From the NCBI GenBank assembly GCA_003598055.1, contig QZKI01000089.1, forward strand, positions 1 through 64,000: a stretch of 64,000 nucleotides of DNA, written 5' to 3'. The position numbers and the translations under genes were made by a program. The notes below the pieces were generated by a model that was not told the origin of the DNA, did not search any database, and saw only the letters and a list, made by a program, of their open reading frames with translations. Shown one piece after another: positions 9,004 to 16,702 of this stretch (the first letter of the stretch is position 1; each line of letters begins with the position of its first letter). This DNA comes from Candidatus Abyssobacteria bacterium SURF_17 (lineage in GTDB: Bacteria; Abyssobacteria; SURF-5).

Positions 9004-10467
9004 ATGCGCACGAGAGAACAATACATTGATGGTTTGAAGAAGAAGCGCCGGAACATCTATGTGAACGGCCAGAAGATTGACCGTGTGGATGAGTTGCAGA
9101 TGGATTGCATCAACACCATTGGGCTCACCTTCGATTATGCCAACAATCCTGAGTATAAGGACCTCTGCACAGCAACATCTCATCTCACCGGGAAGAAGAT
9201 CAACCGCTTCTGCCACGTTCATCACAGCAAGGAAGACCTGCATAAGAAGCAAGACATGACGCGCATGCTCTGCCGCGTCGCCGGCGGCTGCATCCAGCGC
9301 TGCATGGGGGTGGACGGAACAAATGCGGTTTATGCCGTATCATACGAGGCCGACAAGGAGAACAAAGGCGCCACCGAATACCACAAGAATTTTAAGAAAT
9401 GGCTCGAACGCTTCCAGAATGAGGATTTGGTCGGGTGCTGCGCGCAGACCGATGTGAAGGGCCACCGCATGAAACGGCCGAGCGAACAGGAAGACCCGGA
9501 TATGTACGTGAGGGTGGTCGAGCGGAAGAACGACGGCGTTGTCGTGCGCGGCTGCAAGGTGCACAATTCCGAGGCTTCGGTTGCGGATGAAATACTCGTT
9601 GTTCCGACGCGCGCGCTCAAGACGGAAGAGAAAGATTGGGCCGTGGCATTCGCCATTCCCGCCGATTGGGAGGGCATCAAGCAAGTGGTGAGCGTCCACA
9701 ACCTGCGCAAGCGGCAGCATTTCCAAAGAGGGTTCACTCCTGGCGCGACTGACTCATACACCATTTTCGACGACGTGTTCGTTCCATGGGACCGCGTGTT
9801 CCTGTGCGGCGAAACAACGCACGGCGGCGCATGCGCGCTCCTGTTCGCTTTGTTCCACCGCCACAGCTACAGCGGCTGCAAGCCGGCAATCGGCGACCTT
9901 ACGCTTGGCACTGCCGCGTTGATAGCCGAATATAACGGCATAAAAAAAGCGCCTCATGTGCGCGAGAAGCTGGCGGAGATTATCAAGATTACCGAACTCG
10001 GCTACGCGGCAGGATTCACGGCGTCTGAACTCGGGGGAACCGATGTGTTCGTCCCCGGCCTCGGCAGAATTCCTTACGGGCCCGGAAACTATATTCCGGA
10101 TTCCATTTATGCCAATGTCGGGCGCTGTCTTACCGGCGAGGCCGTCTTCCACGAGATGGAGATGCTTTGCGATTTAGCGGGAGGCATTCCGGCGACGTTC
10201 CCGTACGAGGGGGATTTTGTCAATCCGGAAACGAAGGACCTGCTCTTCAAGTATATAACGCGCAACCCCGACATATCGCCCCAAAACGCGGCTCAACTGT
10301 GGCGCTACGTCGGCGACCTGCTTTGCTCTTCCGCTTCGGGAGTGCATGCATTCGGCAGCTACCACGGCGGCGGCTCGCCCATCATGGAGCAGATCGCCAT
10401 CACCTCGCAGTATGACATTGAGGCGCGCAAGGCGATGGTCAAACGGCTGGCAGGCATCGAGGATTAA
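9004..10467 (+). CDS. abfD: 4-hydroxybutyryl-CoA dehydratase / vinylacetyl-CoA isomerase
   Basis: 487 residues, the length of the clostridial enzyme. The related flavin monooxygenase HpaB lacks cluster ligands, but here all four are visible: Cys96 and Cys100 in GGCIQRCMG, and His285 and Cys292 in FHRHSYSGCK. Tyr289 and Lys293 also line up with the catalytic Tyr296 and Lys300 of the clostridial protein. This supports a [4Fe-4S], FAD-containing radical dehydratase that converts 4-hydroxybutyryl-CoA to crotonyl-CoA. AAGGAG lies 8 bases before the ATG. The crotonase and thiolase genes follow on the same strand, which fits channelling of C4 acyl-CoA towards acetyl-CoA. The CoA-activating enzyme and 3-hydroxybutyryl-CoA dehydrogenase are not in the window. 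Confidence 0.9.
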   Translation: MRTREQYIDGLKKKRRNIYVNGQKIDRVDELQMDCINTIGLTFDYANNPEYKDLCTATSHLTGKKINRFCHVHHSKEDLHKKQDMTRMLCRVAGGCIQRCMGVDGTNAVYAVSYEADKENKGATEYHKNFKKWLERFQNEDLVGCCAQTDVKGHRMKRPSEQEDPDMYVRVVERKNDGVVVRGCKVHNSEASVADEILVVPTRALKTEEKDWAVAFAIPADWEGIKQVVSVHNLRKRQHFQRGFTPGATDSYTIFDDVFVPWDRVFLCGETTHGGACALLFALFHRHSYSGCKPAIGDLTLGTAALIAEYNGIKKAPHVREKLAEIIKITELGYAAGFTASELGGTDVFVPGLGRIPYGPGNYIPDSIYANVGRCLTGEAVFHEMEMLCDLAGGIPATFPYEGDFVNPETKDLLFKYITRNPDISPQNAAQLWRYVGDLLCSSASGVHAFGSYHGGGSPIMEQIAITSQYDIEARKAMVKRLAGIED

Positions 10468-10490
10468 GAAACGGGCTTCCGCCCGTTTCT
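10467..10490 (+). terminator. Hairpin directly after the dehydratase gene
   Basis: A perfect 10-bp stem, AGAAACGGGC/GCCCGTTTCT with a TTCC loop, starts in the stop codon. No T-run follows, so it may only slow transcription or protect the 3' end rather than terminate fully. Confidence 0.5.
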
Positions 10491-10587
10491 AAGCCACCGT
10501 TCTGTGCGACCGCGCATTACTTCGGACGAAGCGCATCTTTCAAAGAAAGAGCGGTGCAAGAACTCCTATTGAGATAAGGAGAGATGG

Positions 10588-11433
10588 ATGAGTTATAAGC
10601 AAATCCTTTTTGATGTCTCGGACCAGATTGCCACCATTACGCTGAACCGGCCGGAGCGTTTGAACGCATTCACGTATGTACTTGCCGCTGAAATGCTGGA
10701 TGTGCTCAAGAGGGTTGATGAGGACGACAACCTGAGGGTCACGATAGTCACCGGCGCAGGCCGCGGCTTCTGCGCGGGCATGGACCTTTCAACGGGTGAA
10801 AGCACATTTGATACATCGGCTGAGCCGACGAGCCCTGAGGATGAGGCCGAACGCAGGACGCCGGTGGATGATATTCTGTCGGTTCTGCTGAATCTGAGGA
10901 AGCCGGTCATCGTGGCGGTCAATGGCCCGGCAGTGGGAGTCGGCCTCACGATGATACTTCCGATGGATATCCGGATAGCAGCAGAGAGCGCGCGTTTCGG
11001 GATGGTGTTCGTACGGCGAGGTGTCATACCCGAACTTGCGAGCCCATGGTTTCTGCCGCGCATCGTCGGCGTGAGCAAAGCGGCAGAGCTCATGTACACG
11101 GGCCGAATCATCAACGCGCGCGAGGCTCTGGAATGCGGCCTTGTCAGCCGAGTGGTGCCCGACGCAGAGCTCATGCCCGCGGCCCGCGAACTGGCCTCGG
11201 AAATCGCAAGCAAGGCGGCGCCTGTGAGCGTTGCGCTCACAAAACACATGCTCTGGAAGTTCCTCGCTATGGACGACTTTGAAAAAGTTGAGGAAATAAA
11301 CCATACCTATTTTGCGTGGACAGGCCTCCAGCCCGACTGTCATGAGGGCATCAAAGCGTTCCTCGAAAAGAGAGCGCCCCAATGGAAGATGAAAGTGAGC
11401 AAGGATATGCCGGAATTTTTCCCGTTGACATGA
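10588..11433 (+). CDS. Crotonase-family protein, enoyl-CoA isomerase-like
   Basis: 281 residues. GRGFCAGMDLS at 59-69 and NGPAVGVGLTMILPMDI at 112-128 form the oxyanion hole. In a classical hydratase the second motif would carry Glu (GGGCEL); here Thr121 stands there, and the second catalytic Glu is Phe. Instead Glu149 occurs in RRGVIPELASPWFLPR, the position of the single acid in ECI2-type delta3,delta2-enoyl-CoA isomerases. Isomerase activity is therefore more likely than hydration; this is an inference from motifs. AAGGAGAG precedes the ATG at 10588. Placed between the dehydratase and thiolase genes, it could handle vinylacetyl-CoA or a related unsaturated acyl-CoA. Confidence 0.85.
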   Translation: MSYKQILFDVSDQIATITLNRPERLNAFTYVLAAEMLDVLKRVDEDDNLRVTIVTGAGRGFCAGMDLSTGESTFDTSAEPTSPEDEAERRTPVDDILSVLLNLRKPVIVAVNGPAVGVGLTMILPMDIRIAAESARFGMVFVRRGVIPELASPWFLPRIVGVSKAAELMYTGRIINAREALECGLVSRVVPDAELMPAARELASEIASKAAPVSVALTKHMLWKFLAMDDFEKVEEINHTYFAWTGLQPDCHEGIKAFLEKRAPQWKMKVSKDMPEFFPLT

Positions 11434-11523
11434 GTGAGGACGGAATGGTAAAACACACCGTGCCGCCCTGTTGCGGGAATATTCATATGTAAATGGGTAT
11501 GGTACATGGGTGGGTATAGGGTT

Positions 11524-11551
11524 GTAGGGGCGATCCGGTGGGTCGCCCGTA
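11524..11551. repeat. Short GTAGGGGC-type palindrome between crotonase and thiolase genes
   Basis: Starts GTAGGGGCGATCC and ends GGGTCGCCCGTAC. It is an imperfect relative of the hairpins at 3935-4006 and 8654-8681, and it lies in the 176-base gap between two genes that otherwise look like one operon. Confidence 0.6.
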
Positions 11552-11609
11552 CGGAATATCCATAATTGAATGGGCATAGGAACAAACGCAAACAAAAAGG
11601 AGTCGAAAC

Positions 11610-12812
11610 ATGAAAGAACCTGTCATTGTAGGATACCTGAGAACAGCTCAATCAAGGTCGCGGCCAAATGACCCCGCCCGCGACTGGTTCGGGCAGGTCA
11701 GGGGTGATGAGCTCGCTGCAACCGTGACAAAGGAACTGGTGAAACGCGTCGGCATTGACCCAAAGGAAATCGACAACTGCCTCACCGGCTCCGCGATGGG
11801 TGTGAACGAACAGTGGACCTATGGCGGAAGAATTCCGGTGTTCCTCGCAAATCTGCCGGAAACCATCGCAGCCAGATTCGTTGACCAGCAATGCGGCTCT
11901 GCCATGGCAGCCGTCCAGATCGGCTCCATGGAGATCATGCTCGGCTATTCGGACGTTGTGCTGTGTCTTGGGATGGAACACATGACCCGTGTGCCGATGG
12001 ACATGGTTGCTCGCGGTAGCGATGCGATCAAACCGAATCCGGCGCTCATCATGGAAGAGGAATATCATCATTGGGACATGATGACAACGATGAACATGGG
12101 CCTTACTGCCGAGAAGCTTGCCGCCAAGGCTGGTATTACACGGCAAGAGATGGATGCATGGGGCAAACGGAGTCACGAATTAGCGGCAAAGGGCCAGCAA
12201 GAAGGCTTCTTTGACGGCGAGATACTGCCCGTCGAGGCTGAACAGGGCGACGGCAGCAAGAAGGTCATCAAAACCGACCAGGCAGTTCGCGCGGATACCA
12301 CGATGGAAGGGCTTGCCGGGCTCAAGCCTGCTTTCAAGCCCGACGGTATCGTTACCGCCGGCAACTCATCGCCCCTAAATGCGGCTGCCACGGCAATGAT
12401 AATTATGTCGAAGGACACGGCGAAGAAAAAGGGCTTGAAGCCGTTGGCGACGATTCGCTCGATGGGCTGGTCGGGCGTTGACCCCACCATCATGGGCGAA
12501 GGCCCGGTGCCCGCGAGCAAGAAGGCGCTCGAAAGCGCTGGCCTCAAGGTCAAAGACATAGATTACTGGGAGATCAACGAGGCATTCTGTGTCGTCGCGC
12601 TCAATTGCATCAAAGAGCTCGGCATCGACCCGAACAGAGTGAACGTGATGGGTGGCGGCACGGCCATCGGTCACCCGCTCGGCGCAACCGGCATTCGCTT
12701 GGTCGGCACGTTGGCGCGTATTCTCCAGAAGAACAATGCGCGCTATGGACTCGCCAACGCGTGTTGCGGCGGCGGCCAAGGCGTCGCAACCATCATCGAG
12801 AGAGAGAAGTAA
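11610..12812 (+). CDS. Thiolase (acetyl-CoA C-acyltransferase)
   Basis: 400 residues, typical of the tetrameric biosynthetic/degradative thiolases. Cys95 in DQQCGSAMAA is the nucleophile, NEAF near 325 is the first loop motif, GGGTAIGHPLGATG carries the catalytic His, and NACCGGGQG supplies the second Cys. AAAGGAG stands before the ATG. It follows the dehydratase and crotonase genes and would cleave acetoacetyl-CoA to two acetyl-CoA, or run in reverse. The specificity between acetoacetyl-CoA and longer 3-ketoacyl-CoA cannot be read from the sequence. A strong terminator follows 29 bases after the stop. Confidence 0.92.
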   Translation: MKEPVIVGYLRTAQSRSRPNDPARDWFGQVRGDELAATVTKELVKRVGIDPKEIDNCLTGSAMGVNEQWTYGGRIPVFLANLPETIAARFVDQQCGSAMAAVQIGSMEIMLGYSDVVLCLGMEHMTRVPMDMVARGSDAIKPNPALIMEEEYHHWDMMTTMNMGLTAEKLAAKAGITRQEMDAWGKRSHELAAKGQQEGFFDGEILPVEAEQGDGSKKVIKTDQAVRADTTMEGLAGLKPAFKPDGIVTAGNSSPLNAAATAMIIMSKDTAKKKGLKPLATIRSMGWSGVDPTIMGEGPVPASKKALESAGLKVKDIDYWEINEAFCVVALNCIKELGIDPNRVNVMGGGTAIGHPLGATGIRLVGTLARILQKNNARYGLANACCGGGQGVATIIEREK

Positions 12813-12840
12813 GCGAGTCTCTCAGAAGGAAGTGAAATCA

Positions 12841-12876
12841 AAGGGCCGAGGAGATTCACTCCTCGGCCCTTTTCTT
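12841..12876 (+). terminator. Rho-independent terminator after thiolase
   Basis: A 13-bp perfect stem, AAGGGCCGAGGAG with loop ATTCA and its inverse, merges into TTTTCTT. It closes the acyl-CoA gene group. Confidence 0.92.
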
Positions 12877-13058
12877 GTTGAGACAGTGAGAACGATGCAC
12901 CCCGCCGGCGAATCCCACAGAATGTGGGAACATCTACAGATATCATAATTAGAGGGAAACGAAAAGCCTCGAGTAACCTCTCGCCGCCTTGAGACAAGGA
13001 TACCGGTTTTTCTGTGTAGGCGTATCTCGAAACCTATCTATTTCATGAACAGCCACTA

Positions 13059-13074
13059 TTGGCATTGTTGTTGC
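13059..13074 (+). promoter_or_regulatory. Candidate sigma-54 (-24/-12) promoter for amt-glnK
   Basis: TTGGCATTGTTGTTGC contains the GG and GC pair with ten bases between, close to the TGGCAC-N5-TTGC consensus. It lies about 400 bases before the ammonium transporter, with a dispersed repeat in between. Control by nitrogen through sigma-54 is common for amt-glnK operons, but no enhancer-binding site was identified. The rest of 12877-13472 apart from the repeat shows nothing recognisable. Confidence 0.45.
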
Positions 13075-13328
13075 GTTTCCTATAGCCGGACCCCACGTTA
13101 TACATACCTCGATAGCATTCACCTGCGACCGTAAAACAGCCAGAAATACCTTTGATCACGCTCGATTTTGGGTGAGTATGAGCAACCAGAACGTACTGTT
13201 GCGGAACGATTCTGCCGTCAGCAATACCGAAAACACGCTCATTCTTTGGGCAGAGTGCATGATGAATGAGCAATACGGAGGAAGGGAAACATTGGAAAAC
13301 TCACGACGGCAAAGCTGCAATCAGAACT

Positions 13329-13432
13329 GTCATTGCGAAGGAGCACCGCGACCGAAGCAATCTCATTGGCAACGTTGGAGATGTAGACAGAGATTGCTTC
13401 GCTCGGACCTGCGGTCCTTCGCTCACAATGAC
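13329..13432. repeat. Dispersed palindromic repeat, copy 3
   Basis: Begins GTCATTGCGAAGGAGC and ends TTCGCTCACAATGAC, with AAGCAATC and GAGATTGCTTCG inside. It ends 40 bases upstream of the ammonium transporter start, so it would lie in the mRNA leader if the sigma-54-like site is used. Confidence 0.85.
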
Positions 13433-13472
13433 TCCACACTGGAAATTCGTTATTTTGGAAAGGAAAGTGACT

Positions 13473-14837
13473 ATGTGTAGAAGAACGAAAACTATCATGC
13501 TGATGCTAACGATTGTGATGTTGACGCTTGCGTTTGTGCCCGCGGCAGCGTTCGCGGACGAAGCAGTGGAGGCAACAAACCGCGCCATTGATACGGTCTG
13601 GACACTCGTGGCGGCGTTCCTTGTGTTTTTCATGCAGGCGGGTTTCGCGATGGTCGAGACAGGCTTCACGCGCGCGAAGAATGCCTCCAACATTATGATG
13701 AAGAACCTGATGGATTTCTCCGTCGGGTCAATCGCTTTTTGGGCAATCGGGTTCGGCTTGATGTTCGGGGCTGATTCGCTCGGTTTGTTTGGCACAAATG
13801 GTTTCTTTCTGAACACCGGCAATCCGTCCACGGGTGATGGTCTCTGGCAATTCGCATTCTGGATATTCCAGGTGGTCTTCGCAGCAACGGCGGCCACCAT
13901 CGTATCGGGTGCGATGGCGGAACGGACGAAATTCGTGGGATATCTGATGTACAGCGCGGTCATTTCCGCATTGATCTACCCCATCGCGGGGCATTGGATT
14001 TGGGGCGGCGGCTGGCTGAGCCAGCGGGGTTTCGTTGACTTTGCGGGCTCGACGGTTGTCCATTCTATTGGGGGATGGTCCGCGCTTGCGGGCGCGATTG
14101 CGCTGGGACCGCGCGTCGGGAAATACGGACCCAATGGAACCGTGAAGGCTATTCCCGGCCACAATATATCCCTAGCCGCGCTGGGGGTCTTTATTCTATG
14201 GTTTGGTTGGTTCGGATTCAATCCGGGCAGCACCACGAAAGGCACCAATCTCAGTATCGCTATCATTGCAACGACCACGAATCTTGCCGCAGCCGCAGGC
14301 GCCATCTCAGCAATGATCACCATTTGGGTCAGACACGGAAAGCCTGACACGAGCATGACGCTGAACGGCGCACTCGCCGGCCTCGTTGCGATAACAGCAC
14401 CATGCGCTTGTGTCTCGCCCGCGAGCGCCGTGATCATCGGAGCAATCGCAGGAATGCTGGTGGTTGTGTCGGTAGAGTTCATAGATAGAACGCTGAAAAT
14501 CGATGATCCGGTCGGCGCCATTTCCGTTCACGGCGTCTGCGGAGCATTCGGTACGCTTTCGGTCGGGCTGTTTGCCCAAGCCAACTACGGCGAGGCGAGC
14601 GGCGTGGGCGCTGTCAATGGCTTGTTTTTTGGAGGAGGTTTGGCGCAGTTTTGGGTCCAACTCACGGGTGTTGTCTCCGTCTTCATTTGGACATTCGCTG
14701 CGGCGGGAATCTTGTTCCTTGTCCTGCGCAAAACCGTGGGGCTGCGTGTAACGAGAGAAGAAGAATTGAGAGGGCTGGACATCGGCGAGCACGGAATGGA
14801 AGCGTACAGCGGCTTCCAGATATTCGCCACCGAATAG
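13473..14837 (+). CDS. amt: Ammonium transporter Amt
   Basis: 454 residues from the ATG at 13473, with GGAAAGGAAAG just before it; upstream in-frame codons belong to a repeat. A signal peptide ([12 protein letters not shown]) is followed by about 11 membrane helices. [20 protein letters not shown] and [19 protein letters not shown] carry the two conserved pore histidines. DFAGSTVVH and the cytoplasmic end near [15 protein letters not shown] are standard for the family. The PII gene follows 40 bases downstream, the usual pair in which PII blocks the channel when nitrogen is plentiful. Confidence 0.95.
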   Translation: MCRRTKTIMLMLTIVMLTLAFVPAAAFADEAVEATNRAIDTVWTLVAAFLVFFMQAGFAMVETGFTRAKNASNIMMKNLMDFSVGSIAFWAIGFGLMFGADSLGLFGTNGFFLNTGNPSTGDGLWQFAFWIFQVVFAATAATIVSGAMAERTKFVGYLMYSAVISALIYPIAGHWIWGGGWLSQRGFVDFAGSTVVHSIGGWSALAGAIALGPRVGKYGPNGTVKAIPGHNISLAALGVFILWFGWFGFNPGSTTKGTNLSIAIIATTTNLAAAAGAISAMITIWVRHGKPDTSMTLNGALAGLVAITAPCACVSPASAVIIGAIAGMLVVVSVEFIDRTLKIDDPVGAISVHGVCGAFGTLSVGLFAQANYGEASGVGAVNGLFFGGGLAQFWVQLTGVVSVFIWTFAAAGILFLVLRKTVGLRVTREEELRGLDIGEHGMEAYSGFQIFATE

Positions 14838-14877
14838 GCATCTGGCACGCAACCAGGAAATAGGGAAGGAATTCATC

Positions 14878-15219
14878 ATGAAACTCATCATCGCATACGT
14901 GCAGCCACACAAGCTGCCCGACGTTAAGAAAGCGTTGTTCGACGTAAAGGTATTCAAGATGTCAGTGACAAACAGCCTCGGATGCGGCCAACAGATGGGA
15001 TACACGGAAACATATCGAGGCGTGGAGACGGAGATTAACTTGCTGAAAAAGGTGCGAATTGAAATAGCGGTGAACGAGGATTTCGTCAAGCCCACAATCA
15101 ATGCGATTGTGAACGGCGCGCGAACGGGCGCGATCGGAGACGGCAAGATTTTTGTGCTCGATCTGCCTGAATGCATCCGGATTCGAACAGGCGAATTCGG
15201 TACCGAGGCTATTGGGTAG
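14878..15219 (+). CDS. glnK: PII nitrogen regulatory protein lacking the T-loop tyrosine
   Basis: 113 residues, full length for PII. The N-terminal strand [20 protein letters not shown] and the nucleotide-binding [14 protein letters not shown] (about 83-96) are well kept. In the T-loop the usual RGAEY becomes RGVET, so Thr51 replaces Tyr51, the residue uridylylated in proteobacteria. Control by GlnD-type uridylylation is therefore unlikely, and the protein probably works through ATP/ADP and 2-oxoglutarate binding alone. It lies directly behind amt and should regulate that channel. Confidence 0.93.
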   Translation: MKLIIAYVQPHKLPDVKKALFDVKVFKMSVTNSLGCGQQMGYTETYRGVETEINLLKKVRIEIAVNEDFVKPTINAIVNGARTGAIGDGKIFVLDLPECIRIRTGEFGTEAIG

Positions 15220-15266
15220 GCGGTGAAACACCCTCTGAGAGGTCCCGGCCCTTGTGAACACTACAG

Positions 15267-15297
15267 AAAAGTCCGACAAAGGAAGGCGGACGAAAAA
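15267..15297 (-). terminator. Possible terminator for the downstream-facing methyltransferase gene
   Basis: On the minus strand GTCCG...CGGAC (15291-15271) is followed by TTTTCTG. The stem is only 5 bp with an 11-base loop, so this is weak. Confidence 0.35.
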
Positions 15298-15305
15298 ACC
15301 CGTGC

Positions 15306-16151
15306 TCAACGGCTGTCAGTGTTGTCGCTGTTCATCTGAGCGATGAGGCCCGGGTCGTACAAGTTCATGGGGGCAATTCCTTCTTTCCGGTTGCCCACAA
15401 GCCGGACAAACCCGACATATTGTCCCTGGTCGGCGTCCAACGCTTCGGCTACTGACGGGAACTGATTCTTTTTCGCGCTTTCCAGGACTATCTCGAAGTC
15501 TCTCCAAAGCTTCCAGCCCTCCGGCATTGTGTCTGCGACGGCGACTTCCACGCGGTTGGAACGCTCCCAAAGCGCGCGCCACCACTGCGCTGTATGAAAA
15601 CTGATGCATTCATCCTCCCAGAAGGCGTGGCCGTTGGACTGCTTTCGGCTCAGGTGTTCAGGTACGCCCTTTTCGATGTGCTGCATCAGTCCGGGCACTG
15701 CGATGGCTATCACTCCGTGCGGGCGCACAAAGCAACTCAAGTAGCCGAGATAAAGCTCGTCTGTGCCAAAATAGTGATATGCATCAACGCTTATGACTGC
15801 ATCGAAGAACTCTCTGGCAAACGGCAGCGAGTGAGCTTCGACCCGCATCGGGAAGATATGATCGCTTAATCCAGCCGAACAAACACGCTTCCAGTTTTCA
15901 TCCGGGTTCACCCAGAGGTCTGCGGCCCAGACCCGAACATTGAACTCCCGTGCGAGAAAGACGCTCGTCATGGCCGTGCCGCATCCGAGGTCGAGCACCC
16001 GCATGTCCGGCTTAAGGTCCAAAGACGCACACAGCCACTCAAGAAGCCAGAGGGCGTTTGGCCCCATCTGATTGTCCATCACCCACTCCGGGTCATAAGA
16101 ATCAGACCGCGGAAACTCGGGACGATACAGAACATGGTTCGCTTGACTCAT
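15306..16151 (-). CDS. Class I SAM-dependent methyltransferase
   Basis: 281 residues from the ATG at 16151, which has AAGGAG six bases upstream; a longer reading to 16232 has no ribosome-binding site. VLDLGCGTAMTSVFLAREF is motif I and VWAADLWVNPDENWKR motif II. The acceptor-binding strand reads FDAVISVDAYHYFG. FHTAQWWRALWERS near 190 and the C-terminal GQYVGFVRLVGNRK occur in stand-alone small-molecule methylases annotated as SAM-dependent. The gene stands alone, convergent with glnK. The substrate is unknown. Confidence 0.85.
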   Translation of the reverse strand: MSQANHVLYRPEFPRSDSYDPEWVMDNQMGPNALWLLEWLCASLDLKPDMRVLDLGCGTAMTSVFLAREFNVRVWAADLWVNPDENWKRVCSAGLSDHIFPMRVEAHSLPFAREFFDAVISVDAYHYFGTDELYLGYLSCFVRPHGVIAIAVPGLMQHIEKGVPEHLSRKQSNGHAFWEDECISFHTAQWWRALWERSNRVEVAVADTMPEGWKLWRDFEIVLESAKKNQFPSVAEALDADQGQYVGFVRLVGNRKEGIAPMNLYDPGLIAQMNSDNTDSR

Positions 16152-16702
16152 TCGATACTCCTTGGAAGTGTAGTCCTTGACATAACACTTTGCATTTTCA
16201 GACAGGACTTGAGTTGTCAACATAGCCGACAAGCGTTAGGCTGCGACTACTATAGCACATTAATTGCTTCCTGAAGACCATGCACGGGTAACCTTTTAGA
16301 ATCGCGACCTGAATGGTTTCTCAAAACCGAAAAAGCTTTCAGGGATATTATCCCACTCAGAGACTGTCCCGTAATTCTGTAGGTACGAATTTGTTCGCAT
16401 ACGTATGCCGAAAAAAACGCCGAAAAACCTTGCGAACGAGTTCGCACCTACAGATGGGCCTCCCGTATTGTGAATTGCGAGACAGATTGAGTCATCCTCT
16501 TTTCGTTCTTGACGCATTGACACCCTGAGCATATAATGAGCGTCGCTCGACCTTGCGTCTCTGCGGGCGGCCCACCGGGTCGCCCTACGGAATTTCGGAC
16601 ATGCCACAGCCGGTGTGAACCACAGAAAACAGGCATTCTCAGGCAGGTCTTCTCAGACAATCGCTCATAGAGATATTTGGTTCCTACATTCAGGAGGCTG
16701 CT
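16152..16702. other. Intergenic stretch with a palindromic element
   Basis: No gene is recognised. A 77-bp inverted-repeat element lies at 16379-16455 (annotated separately), and a further GGGCGGCCCACCGGGTCGCCCTAC-like hairpin near 16563-16587. The rest shows no clear signal. Confidence 0.6.
16379..16455. repeat. MITE-like element with GTAGGTNCGAA inverted ends
   Basis: Left end CTGTAGGTACGAATTTGTTC and right end GAACGAGTTCGCACCTACAG are imperfect inverse copies over about 23 bases. A relative lies at 3746-3831. The centre does not code. Confidence 0.7.

Noticed and set aside
13266-13472. N-terminal extension of amt by 69 residues
   Set aside because: It runs through repeat copy 3, and a signal peptide with a ribosome-binding site begins at 13473.
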